DNA of 64,000 bases from Streptomyces spiroverticillatus. Its GTDB lineage: Bacteria; Actinomycetota; Actinomycetes; Streptomycetales; Streptomycetaceae. The position numbers were made by a program, and so were the translations under genes. The stretch is taken from positions 130,419 to 194,418 of the forward strand of contig BMUX01000012.1 of NCBI GenBank assembly GCA_014650415.1, written 5' to 3'. The notes beneath the pieces are model-generated. The model ran no database searches. It had not been told where the DNA came from and worked only from the letters and a program-made list of their open reading frames with translations. This document shows positions 24,836 through 32,429 of this stretch, in pieces. Within the stretch, counting starts at the first letter, position 1. Each line of letters starts with the position of its first letter.

Positions 24836-26533
24836 ATGACCAGCGGCAGCCCGCAGAGCCCGACGGCGACGGACATGGCACGGCACGCAGCAGAGCAGGC
24901 GGACACGGCACAGCGCGCAGTACAGGCGGACGAGGCCCAGCACGCAGCACAGGCGGACACGGCACCGCAGGCGGACGGGGCGCAGCCCGCAGCGCACTGG
25001 GACGACACCTGTGACGTCCTCGTCGTCGGTTCCGGCGGCGGCGCCCTCACCGGCGCGTACACCGCGGCCGCACTCGGCCTCGACACCCTCGTCGTGGAGA
25101 AGACCGCCTACTTCGGCGGCACCACCGCCTACTCCGGCGCGGGCCTGTGGCTCCCCGGCAACCCCGCCCAGGAGCGCGCCGGAGTCGAGGACTCCGCCGA
25201 ACTCGCCCGCGCCTACTTCCGCGCCGTCGTCGGCGACGCCGTCCCGCACGCCCTCCAGGACGCCTACCTGGACACGGCCGGCCCGCTCGTGGAGTACCTG
25301 GAGCGCGACGAGCACCTGCGCTTCGAATTCCGGCCCTTCCCCGACTACTTCGGCGCCCCCGGCCGCATCGACGGCGGCCGCAGCGTCTACCCCTGCGACC
25401 TCGACCAGCCCGAAGGCGGCCACCCCCTGCTCGCAGCCGTACGGCCGCCCGCCTGGGCCGAGCGCTTCGAACTCCCCGCCCCCGACGGCCCGTTGACCGA
25501 CGGGCGGGCGCTGATCGGACGGCTGCTCCTCGCCCTGGAGGGCGCGGGAGGCCGCACCCGGTTGCGTACCGCACTCACCTCGCTCGTGGAGGAGGACGGC
25601 CGCGTCGTCGGAGCCGTCGTCACCGACGAGGCGGGGCACACCCGGCGCATCCGGGCCCGCAAGGGAGTCCTGCTCGCCGCCGGAGGGTACGAGGGCGACG
25701 CCGGTCTGCGCCGCGAGTGGCAGGGGCTGCGCGGCGCCGACTGGACCATGGGCCCGGCGGGCGCCAACACCGGCGACGCCCTCAAGGCTGCCGTCGAGCT
25801 CGGCGCGGACACCGGGCTGCTCGCCGAGAGCTGGTGGTGCCCGTCGGTGCTGTTCCCGGACGGGACGGCGGCGTTCGCCCTCGGCTTCCGGGGCGGGTTC
25901 TTCGTGGACGGCAGCGGGCGCAGGTTCGCCAACGAATCGCTGCCGTACGACCAGATGGGCCGGGCGCTGCTGGCCGCCCGCGCGGGCATGGACGACAGCA
26001 ACCAGGTGTGGTGGATCTTCGACGGCCGGTACGGCGACGAACTCCCCGGCATCGTCGTCGTCCCCGCCGACCGCGCCGCCTTCACCGAGGCGGGCCTGTG
26101 GCGCACCGCCGACACCCTGGAGGACCTCGCCGTGACGCTGGGCCTCGACGCGGCCGAGCTGACCGCCACCGCGAAGACCTTCAACACGTACGCGGCCTCC
26201 GGCGAGGACGCCGACTTCGGGCGCGGCACCGACCCGTACGACCGCTTCTTCGGCGACGGCACGGGACCCAATCCGTGCCTGGTGCCGGTGGAGGAGGGGC
26301 CCTTCCACGCCGTACGGATCGTGCTCGGCGACCTCGGGACGAAGGGCGGCGTCCGCATCGACACCGACGCCCGCGTCCTGCGTGCCGACGGCACGGCCAT
26401 CGAGGGCCTGTACGCGGCGGGCAACACGACGGCTTCCGTGACGGGCCCGTACTACCCGGGACCCGGCGCCCCCATCGGCTCGGCGATGGTCTTCGCCCAC
26501 CGGGCGGCGGAGCACCTCGTGCGCGAGGCGTAG
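24836..26533 (+). CDS. FAD-dependent dehydrogenase, 3-ketosteroid dehydrogenase/fumarate reductase superfamily
   Basis: A 565-residue flavoprotein that probably introduces a double bond next to a keto group. VLVVGSGGGALTGAYTAA (about residues 60-78) binds FAD. FGGTTAYSGAGLWLPGN, GVLLAAGGYEGD and the C-terminal YYPGPGAPIGSAMVFAHRAAEHL are the usual blocks of Delta1-ketosteroid dehydrogenases and relatives. The first 55 or so residues are an odd extension of repeated Gln-Ala-Asp units (QADTAQ, QADEAQ, QADTAP, QADGAQ) not seen in the catalytic family. The ATG at 24836 has GAGAGGAG upstream; a start downstream of the repeats is possible. Promoter palindrome and neighbours tie it to ring-compound degradation. 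Exact substrate is not shown. Confidence 0.88.
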   Translation: MTSGSPQSPTATDMARHAAEQADTAQRAVQADEAQHAAQADTAPQADGAQPAAHWDDTCDVLVVGSGGGALTGAYTAAALGLDTLVVEKTAYFGGTTAYSGAGLWLPGNPAQERAGVEDSAELARAYFRAVVGDAVPHALQDAYLDTAGPLVEYLERDEHLRFEFRPFPDYFGAPGRIDGGRSVYPCDLDQPEGGHPLLAAVRPPAWAERFELPAPDGPLTDGRALIGRLLLALEGAGGRTRLRTALTSLVEEDGRVVGAVVTDEAGHTRRIRARKGVLLAAGGYEGDAGLRREWQGLRGADWTMGPAGANTGDALKAAVELGADTGLLAESWWCPSVLFPDGTAAFALGFRGGFFVDGSGRRFANESLPYDQMGRALLAARAGMDDSNQVWWIFDGRYGDELPGIVVVPADRAAFTEAGLWRTADTLEDLAVTLGLDAAELTATAKTFNTYAASGEDADFGRGTDPYDRFFGDGTGPNPCLVPVEEGPFHAVRIVLGDLGTKGGVRIDTDARVLRADGTAIEGLYAAGNTTASVTGPYYPGPGAPIGSAMVFAHRAAEHLVREA

Positions 26534-26600
26534 CAAAGGGCAGTCTCGTGCATGAGGTGGAGCAAAGGGCAGTCTCGTGCACGAGGCGGAGCAAAGGCAG
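26516..26600. repeat. 29-bp tandem repeat across the flavoprotein stop
   Basis: Three units begin at 26516, 26545 and 26574, each like CTCGTGCACGAGG followed by an AGCAAAGGGCAGT tail. The first encodes the final residues and stop of the flavoprotein. Each carries the 12-bp palindrome CTCGTGCACGAG or a one-base variant, so the array may fold as stacked hairpins and act as a terminator. Confidence 0.8.
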
Positions 26601-26776
26601 TAAAGGGGTGACAAGAGGCGGCAGGGGTAGCAAGATCAAGACGGGGTAGGGAGCCCCTGCACCCGCTCCCCGGCCCCGTCCCGTCACGCGCTGCGAAGCC
26701 GAGGACGGGGTACTGGTTCCTTCCACAGGTCCACGGACCATACTGGTCGGGCCCCGTCTCCTCACAGAACGACTCC

Positions 26777-27913
26777 ATGGCGAAGAACAGCACCCCCTCG
26801 ACCACCGTCCCCGACACCGCGTGGCTGGGCCGCGGGCGCCACCTCGGGCCCGAGCCCGAGCAGGACGTCCGGCGCAACCTGATCGCCCTCAAGGCGGCCG
26901 GGGTGCTCGACGACTTCCTGGAACTCGACCCCGTCGAGGCGGCGAGCTCCACCGCCCTGCACCCCAGGGACGAGGCCGCCGACCCCGGCCCGGCGGCGCG
27001 CCGGCTCTTCGAGGCGCGCTGGCGGGCCGGCGACGGCGACGTCACCGTGCGCGCACAGCTCGTCACGTACGACCCGGAAGGCCGCCGCAAGGAGGGTGCG
27101 GGCGTCACCTGGGTGCTGGCCGCCGAGGCGGAGGCGCCGTGGGACGCGTACTGGCCCTCGCCCGCCACCATGTTCTGGCCGGACAGCGACCGCGTCCCGT
27201 GGGACTACGACACGGTCGCCGACGTGCGCCTGCGCGCCGCGAACCACCTCCCCAAGGACGACGACGACCTGCGTCACCTGCTGCGCGACTGCGCCCGGCA
27301 GAGCTGGTTCGTCCACCTCCTCGTGCACGAGGCCATGACCCCCGACGCACTCGGGCAGCGGCCGCTCTCCGGCCATCTGCCGCCCGGTCTGCGGCACCGG
27401 GTGATAGAGCACCGGGCGACCCCTGAGCAGGCGCAGATCGCCGACTTCGGCGTCAAGAAGGAGCTCGGGGTGCGGCTGCCGCGCGGCGGGGCCGTCGTCC
27501 TGCCCACGTCGCCGCCCGCACCGGAGTACGCGGCGGAGGACTTCACGGTGAGCACCGTCTTCCTCGACGGCTCGATCCCCACCGAGGTACTGGACAGGAT
27601 CGCCGCGTTCGCGGCCCTCCCGCAGCCGATGTCCGCCGACGCCGAAGCGGCCCTGAACCGGCTGCGCCAGGGCTGGCACCTGCTCACCCCCGACGAGGAA
27701 CTCGTCCACGCGCAGACCATGGTCACCCGGTACGCCGAGGCCCTGGACGCCATGACCAAGTCCCGCGACCTCTACCAGGAGGCGGCCGAGGCGGCCCACG
27801 CCGCCCTCGCGGAGGCCACCGGCGGCGAGGGCGTCCCGCGTCCGGCCGCCACGGACGGAGCGGGCTCGCCGCTCAGCGCCCTGACGAAGGCCTTCGGCCG
27901 GTTCCGGAAGTAG
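26777..27913 (+). CDS. Conserved hypothetical protein, 378 residues
   Basis: I do not recognise a domain. The product is soluble and acidic, without signal peptide or membrane segment. Features are DTAWLGRGRHLGPEPEQDVRR near the start, an aromatic patch WDAYWPSPATMFWPDSDRVPWDYD at about residues 122-145, and a helical, Ala/Glu-rich C-terminal part (SRDLYQEAAEAAHAALAEA) that could be a coiled coil. Codon use is normal for the window. It is monocistronic, between a repeat array and a convergent TetR gene. The upstream region holds a GGTCCACGGACC palindrome near 26727-26738. Confidence 0.6.
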   Translation: MAKNSTPSTTVPDTAWLGRGRHLGPEPEQDVRRNLIALKAAGVLDDFLELDPVEAASSTALHPRDEAADPGPAARRLFEARWRAGDGDVTVRAQLVTYDPEGRRKEGAGVTWVLAAEAEAPWDAYWPSPATMFWPDSDRVPWDYDTVADVRLRAANHLPKDDDDLRHLLRDCARQSWFVHLLVHEAMTPDALGQRPLSGHLPPGLRHRVIEHRATPEQAQIADFGVKKELGVRLPRGGAVVLPTSPPAPEYAAEDFTVSTVFLDGSIPTEVLDRIAAFAALPQPMSADAEAALNRLRQGWHLLTPDEELVHAQTMVTRYAEALDAMTKSRDLYQEAAEAAHAALAEATGGEGVPRPAATDGAGSPLSALTKAFGRFRK

Positions 27914-27934
27914 GTCCGGGCGGCGTCGGACCGC

Positions 27935-28609
27935 TCAGCAGGACGTTTCCTCGTCCGGGTGCAGGGCGTTCAGGATCAGGTCGAGGCCGAAGGCGAACTC
28001 CTCGGCGTACGCGTAACCGGGTTGCAGGGCGTGGGCGGTGGCCAGTTCGGTGAGGTGCGGGTAGGTGTCGGCGGGCATGTCCGCCAGGATGGCCCCCGCG
28101 ACCTCGTCGAGTTCCGCCGCGCCCCGGAACGGCAGGCTCTGCTCCTGGAGCACGAATCCGTACACGTAACTGTCGATCAACGAGACGGCGTGCGCCGTCA
28201 TCCGCACCGAGAAGCCCCCCGCGCGCAGCGCCCCGATGACGGCGTCGTGGTGGCGCAGTGTCGCCGGGCCCGGACGGCTGCGGGAGTCCATCAGGCCGAC
28301 GGCCCAGGGGTGGCGGCACAGCACCGTGCGGGCGGACTCGGCGCGCAGCCGCATGGCGGTCCGCCAGTCCGCGCCGGTCCGGGGCAGCTCGATCTCGCCG
28401 AACACCACGTCTACCATTCCGTCGAGGAGGTCCTCGCGGCCCGCCACGTGGTGGTAGAGCGACATCGCCTCGACACCCAGGGGTTCGGCGACCGCCCGCA
28501 TGCTGAGCGCGGCCGCGCCCTTCGTGTCGGCGACGGCCACCGCCGTACGGATCACCCGCTCCCGGGTGAGGGGAGTGCGTGGCGCCCCGGTGTCCCGCCC
28601 CTTGCCCAT
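27935..28609 (-). CDS. TetR-family transcriptional regulator
   Basis: A 224-residue repressor with an N-terminal HTH: LTRERVIRTAVAVADTKGAAALSMRAVAEPLGVEAMSLYHHVAGREDLLDGMVD in pieces, the YHH variant being typical of TetR proteins with a TetR_C_1 ligand domain. The C-terminal half is helical and contains SYVYGFVLQEQSLPF. ATG 28609 is followed upstream by two palindromic operator candidates in the divergent space shared with an NmrA-like gene, which it probably represses together with itself. Confidence 0.9.
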   Translation of the reverse strand: MGKGRDTGAPRTPLTRERVIRTAVAVADTKGAAALSMRAVAEPLGVEAMSLYHHVAGREDLLDGMVDVVFGEIELPRTGADWRTAMRLRAESARTVLCRHPWAVGLMDSRSRPGPATLRHHDAVIGALRAGGFSVRMTAHAVSLIDSYVYGFVLQEQSLPFRGAAELDEVAGAILADMPADTYPHLTELATAHALQPGYAYAEEFAFGLDLILNALHPDEETSC

Positions 28610-28637
28610 GTGCCGTTTCCTCTCGCCCCGTTGACGG

Positions 28638-28675
28638 CCTTACAGCATAAGGCTAGCTTCCCTTACGCCATAAGG
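28638..28675. promoter_or_regulatory. Double TetR operator
   Basis: CCTTACAGCATAAGG (28638-28652) and CCTTACGCCATAAGG (28661-28675): two copies of the palindrome CCTTA-N5-TAAGG, with centres 23 bp apart. They sit in the only AT-rich part of the gap between the divergent TetR and NmrA-like genes and probably overlap both promoters. Confidence 0.75.
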
Positions 28676-28702
28676 TCGGCTTGTCGGCGAAAGGGATGCG
28701 CC

Positions 28703-29407
28703 ATGGGCACGGATCGCGGTCGGGGGAAAAGGGTCTGCATCGTCGGAGCTTCGGGGAAGCTCGGGCAGTACATGGTCCGGCATGCGCTGGAGCGCGGTTA
28801 CGAGGTGGTGGGCGTCTGCCGGGAGCGCAGTGTGCCCAAACTGGCCGCTTACGAAGGGCAGTTGACCGTGGTGCCCGGCGCGACGAACGACCCCGAGGTG
28901 ATCCGGCGCGCGGTCGCCGACTGCGACGGCGTCCTGACGGTCCTGGTCCCCTGGGGGGTCCAGCAGTACGCCTCGGGCACGGCGCAAGCGGTCCTCGACC
29001 ACGCCCGGCCCGGCGCACGTCTGGTCTTCTCGTGCGGCTGGCACATCACGAAGGACGGCCAGGACACGTATTCGCGGCTCTTCAAGCTCGGTGTACGGGC
29101 CGCCGCCGTGCTCGGCAGGCTGGTGCGTGCCGTCGAGATCGACGACCAAGTCGAGGCGTGCCGACGGGTGTTCGCCAGCGACACCCGGTGGACGGTGGTG
29201 CGCGGCAGCACCCTGGAGGAGGGCGAGAGCCAGGGCCTGCCCGTGTGGAGCCGGCACGTGGGCGACCCGGTCCTGGCCAGCGACCTGACCCGGCGCATCG
29301 ACTTCGCGCTCTTCATGGTGGAGGCACTCACCGACGACAGCCTCGTCCACGAGGCCCCTGCGATCGTCGGCTGCCGCACCCCCAGTGCGCTCGCGCACAC
29401 GGGGTGA
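28703..29407 (+). CDS. NAD(P)H-binding NmrA-like protein
   Basis: Atypical SDR, 234 residues. RVCIVGASGKLGQYMVRHALERG has the GxxGxxG-type nucleotide motif, and VPGATNDPEVIRRAVADCDGVLTVLVPWG is the usual beta4-beta5 region. No catalytic YxxxK is evident, so it may be a redox sensor or a reductase of the NAD(P)H-binding type. ATG 28703 has GAAAGGGA 7 bp upstream; the longer frame upstream is antisense to tetR. Regulated in all likelihood by the divergent TetR through the double operator. Its stop is 7 bp from that of the convergent SRPBCC gene. Confidence 0.82.
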   Translation: MGTDRGRGKRVCIVGASGKLGQYMVRHALERGYEVVGVCRERSVPKLAAYEGQLTVVPGATNDPEVIRRAVADCDGVLTVLVPWGVQQYASGTAQAVLDHARPGARLVFSCGWHITKDGQDTYSRLFKLGVRAAAVLGRLVRAVEIDDQVEACRRVFASDTRWTVVRGSTLEEGESQGLPVWSRHVGDPVLASDLTRRIDFALFMVEALTDDSLVHEAPAIVGCRTPSALAHTG

Positions 29408-29414
29408 TCGTGGG

Positions 29415-29870
29415 TCAGGTCACCCGGTCGGTGTCCAGGCGGCGGGCCAGCTCCTTGAGCCGGTACTTCTGGGCCTTCGTCGCCTGGCCGACGACCAGGC
29501 CCCGCAGCGGTGCGGGGAAGGTGACCCGGACCGTCTCGCTCACCTGTGTGCCCGGTCCGTCCGGAGCCAGTGCGACCGTCGAGGTCAGTCGGACCCGCCC
29601 CGGGCTCACGACCTCGCTGACGATCCGGCGTCCCGGCCCGGGGAACGACATCGTCACCCGGATCGGGTTGTCCCAGCGCAGTGGACCCAAGCGGAAGCGT
29701 TCCACGGCGACGTACCGGACGGCGTCGTCCCGCGTGTCGACCTCGCGCACGGCGATCACCAGCGGCGAGAGCCCGACGTAGCTCTCCGGACGCGACAGGT
29801 GCGAGAACACCTGTTCCTCGTGGCCGGCGACCGTGACGCGACGGGTGAACTCCTCGGTGGGCATGGGCAC
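29415..29870 (-). CDS. SRPBCC (START-like) domain protein
   Basis: A 151-residue protein with the polyketide cyclase/dehydrase-like helix-grip fold, which binds hydrophobic ligands. Pattern support: a first strand TRRVTVAGHEEQVFSHLSRPESYVGLSPL, then alternating strands (RYVAVERFRLGPL, RLTSTVALAPDGPGTQVSETVRV), then a long C-terminal helix (KAQKYRLKELARRLDTD). Start either 29870 or the second ATG at 29864. It lies 16 bp upstream of nothing on its own strand except ndh, whose start is far away, so it appears monocistronic. Function unknown. Confidence 0.75.
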   Translation of the reverse strand: MPMPTEEFTRRVTVAGHEEQVFSHLSRPESYVGLSPLVIAVREVDTRDDAVRYVAVERFRLGPLRWDNPIRVTMSFPGPGRRIVSEVVSPGRVRLTSTVALAPDGPGTQVSETVRVTFPAPLRGLVVGQATKAQKYRLKELARRLDTDRVT

Positions 29871-29886
29871 ATCATGCCCTGCGCGT

Positions 29887-31254
29887 TCATCCAGTGGGCC
29901 GGGAGTCCGTCAACTCCCGTATCTGCGCCGGGCTCAGATACGTCTCCTTGCGCTCGAAGTCGTCGAGCGAAGCGACCCGCCCCTCCTGGAGCCCGATCCG
30001 TACGTAGTCGTCCCCGGCCAGCGCGTTGAGCAGCCACCCGCCGACCGCCCGGTAGCGCGCGGTCAGCGTCCGCAGTGCCATCAGGTGGTACCCCGTCGTC
30101 ACGCCCTGCGCGGCGAGGCCGCTCAGCGGTACGCCCAGGGGCTTGGCCACCGCCTGGGCACCGCCCAGGTCGACCACCAGGCCGAGGTCCCGGTGCCGGT
30201 AGTCGGCGGTGGGGAAGCCCCGGAGAGAGGCGATCAGGTTCATCGCCGCCGCCTTGCCCTGCCGGGTGGCGTGCTGGGCGGTGGGCGCGCAGACGGCGTC
30301 CGCCGAGGTCGCCAGGTCGGGCACGGACGCGGCGTCGCCCAGCGCGTACACCCCGTCGAGGCCGGGCACGGTCAGGCCCGCGGAGGTCACCAGGCGGCCC
30401 CGTTCGGTCTCCGCGCCCAGGGTCGCCACCAGCGGGCTGGGCGCGACCCCGGCCGTCCACACCAGCGTCCGGCACGGCAGCGTGCGCCCGTCGGTCAGGG
30501 TGACCGCGTCCCGGGTCGCCGCGGCGACCGAGACGCCCAACGAGATCCGCACGCCCCGCTTCTCCAGGACCCGCAGCGCCTTCTGCCCCAGCCTGTCGCC
30601 GAGTTCGGGCATCAGCTTCGGTGCTACGTCCACCAGGTGGCAGCGGATCTCCTTCGCGTCGAGACCCGGGTAGCGCTTGGCCGCACGCGTGGTGAGCCGG
30701 TGCAGATAGGCCACGGTCTCCGTGCCCGCGTAGCCGCCGCCGACCACCACGAACTGGAGGCGGGCGGCCCGTTCGGCCTGGCCCTCGGGGTCGTCGCCCG
30801 CCGCCGCGGCCAGGTCGAGCTGGGCGATGACGTGGTCGCGCAGGTAGGCCGCCTCGGCGAGGGTCTTCATGCCGATGGCGTGCTCGGCGACCCCGGGTAT
30901 GTCGAACTGCCGGGTGACGCTGCCGGGCGCGAGGACCAGGTAGTCGTAGCGCAGGGTGCGTACCTGCTCGTCCAGGGCGCGGACCACGACGGCCTTCGCG
31001 GCGGCGTCCACGCCGATCGCCGTGCCCGGCACCAGGGTGGTGCGGCGCAGCATCCGCCGCAGCGGTACGGCGATGGACTGCGCGGTCAGCTTCCCGGCGG
31101 CGACCTGGGGGAGCAGTGGCAGGTACAGCTGGTGGTTCTGATCGCTGATCAGCGTGATCTCGGCCTCCCGCGCGGCAAGCCTGCGCTCCAGCCGGTACGC
31201 GCACTCCAGCCCGGCGAAACCGCCCCCGACGATCAGAATCCGCGGTGTGGCCAT
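29887..31254 (-). CDS. Type II NADH dehydrogenase (NDH-2 family)
   Basis: Peripheral membrane flavoenzyme passing electrons from NADH to quinone without proton pumping. The 455-residue product has FAD motif GGGFAGLE at 9-16 and the NAD motif VVGGGYAGTETVAYL near 170. It also has APGSVTRQFDIPGV, GDAASVPDLA near residue 305 and the NDH-2 signature APTAQHATRQGKAAA. The C-terminal region has a short hydrophobic stretch for membrane contact. AGGAGG 8 bp upstream fixes the ATG at 31254. Upstream, short direct repeats of GTGACTYCTGT type (31267-31303) may hold a promoter. Diverges from the PAP2 gene. Confidence 0.9.
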   Translation of the reverse strand: MATPRILIVGGGFAGLECAYRLERRLAAREAEITLISDQNHQLYLPLLPQVAAGKLTAQSIAVPLRRMLRRTTLVPGTAIGVDAAAKAVVVRALDEQVRTLRYDYLVLAPGSVTRQFDIPGVAEHAIGMKTLAEAAYLRDHVIAQLDLAAAAGDDPEGQAERAARLQFVVVGGGYAGTETVAYLHRLTTRAAKRYPGLDAKEIRCHLVDVAPKLMPELGDRLGQKALRVLEKRGVRISLGVSVAAATRDAVTLTDGRTLPCRTLVWTAGVAPSPLVATLGAETERGRLVTSAGLTVPGLDGVYALGDAASVPDLATSADAVCAPTAQHATRQGKAAAMNLIASLRGFPTADYRHRDLGLVVDLGGAQAVAKPLGVPLSGLAAQGVTTGYHLMALRTLTARYRAVGGWLLNALAGDDYVRIGLQEGRVASLDDFERKETYLSPAQIRELTDSRPTG

Positions 31255-31533
31255 GACGTTCCTCCTGTGAGTCCAGTGACTTCTGTGACTCCTGTGATGA
31301 GTCCGGATCGGCAGCCGATCCGCTCTGCATCGAAGATCCCAGCCGGGCAGGTCACCGGGCATCGCTCGCCGGGCGGAACCGGCTCCCCCGCACGGGGGAG
31401 GAGCGGCTCCACCTGACGGCGAGTTCCGCGACCGGCGGGTGGTTAGGGTGGGCAGCAGGCCGTGGACGCGGGCCACCGACACGTCGTACGACCGGCCGGA
31501 ACCGGCCAAGTCGCCGCACCGCAGGGGGATTTC

Positions 31534-32226
31534 ATGACGGAACGGCAGCACGGCGGCACGGCTACGGTGACCGGCCGTACGGCATCCGCTGCACTGCCCC
31601 CGGTACTGCGCCTGTGGCTCGGGAGCGTGGCGGTGATCGCCGCGCTGGTCGTCGCCGGGATCGGGTTCGCGTTCGCCGGGGAGAGCGAGTCCGGGGCGCT
31701 GGACAGTTGGCTCGTCGACCCGACGGCCGACAGCATCGGCCCGCCGTGGCGGGCCTTCGCACTGGCCGTGGACTTCCTCGGGGAGCCCGTGGGCGCGGTG
31801 GTCCTGGTCGCGGCCGTCGCGGCGGGGTGTCTGCTGCTGCGGAGTCCGCGTGCGGCGGTGCTCGTGGTGGCTTCGGCCGTCGTCGCGGTGGGGGTGGCGA
31901 AGCTGCTCAAGTACGTGGTGGGGCGCACGATTCACGGGCCCGAGAACCTGTCGTACCCCAGCGGGCACACCACCTTCCTCACCGCCCTGGCCCTCGCGCT
32001 GGCCCTGTTCGCAGTGGGCCGGTTCGGGCTGGGGAGGGCCGCCGGGCTGCTGCTCGTACTCGGTGCGGCGCTGGTCGCGGGCGGGGTGATGGGGTGGGCG
32101 GAGGCCGCGCTCAGCGCGCACTACCCGACCGACGCCGTCGGCGGCTGGTGCACCGCGCTCGCGGTCGTACCGGCGACGGCCTGGGTGGTCGACAAGGTGG
32201 CCGACGCCGGTGGTACACGGGGCTGA
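31534..32226 (+). CDS. PAP2-family membrane phosphatase
   Basis: A 230-residue protein with about five membrane helices. The phosphatase signature is partly degenerate: motif 1 reads KYVVGRTIHG, motif 2 SYPSGHTTFLTA is intact, and motif 3 is AEAALSAHYPTDAVGG, with the catalytic His and Asp kept. Likely substrates are lipid phosphates such as undecaprenyl pyrophosphate or phosphatidate on the outer face. GGGGGA lies 4-9 bp before ATG 31534, and TAGGGT at 31444 is a possible -10. The product may recycle the lipid carrier used by the polysaccharide cluster that follows, but the genes are on opposite strands. Confidence 0.85.
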   Translation: MTERQHGGTATVTGRTASAALPPVLRLWLGSVAVIAALVVAGIGFAFAGESESGALDSWLVDPTADSIGPPWRAFALAVDFLGEPVGAVVLVAAVAAGCLLLRSPRAAVLVVASAVVAVGVAKLLKYVVGRTIHGPENLSYPSGHTTFLTALALALALFAVGRFGLGRAAGLLLVLGAALVAGGVMGWAEAALSAHYPTDAVGGWCTALAVVPATAWVVDKVADAGGTRG

Positions 32227-32258
32227 CGGAGGCCGAAGACTGCGCGACCGGCGTCTCC

Positions 32259-32393
32259 GGCCCGGCTGCGGAACACGGGTTTCCCAGCCGCCCGCCCGCC
32301 GAGCCGCGGCGTGGGGCCGCCTGTGTGCAGCACACCGCGCACGCCGCGCCCGTCCGGTCGATGTCCGCGTCGCTGAGCGCGCTGCTCACCACG
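32259..32393 (-). pseudogene. Decayed 3' fragment of a class III aminotransferase
   Basis: A 135-bp sequence that repeats, with deletions and frameshifts, the last 140 bp of the aminotransferase gene ending at 32430. About 40 bp starting GTGAGCAGCGCGCTCA is almost identical in both, as is the final GTGTTCCGCAGCCGGGCC. In the middle about 20 bp is lost and the frame is broken; the stop codon is replaced. Translation gives SSALSDADIDRT, matching SSALTDADVDRT of the intact gene. A further short direct repeat, CGGTACGGACGCTCAGGCC/CGGTACGGGCGCTCAGGCC, lies at the junction (32394-32437). This is either a remnant of a tandem duplicate or of an older homologue. Confidence 0.85.
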
Positions 32394-32429
32394 GCGGTAC
32401 GGACGCTCAGGCCACAACGGTACGGGCGC

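Noticed and set aside
26516..26600. The three-unit repeat as a CRISPR array
   Set aside because: Units abut with no spacers and no cas genes are present.
32111..32417. Small leftward frames over the aminotransferase remnant as real genes
   Set aside because: They are only readable pieces of the decayed copy and run on into the mirror of the PAP2 gene.
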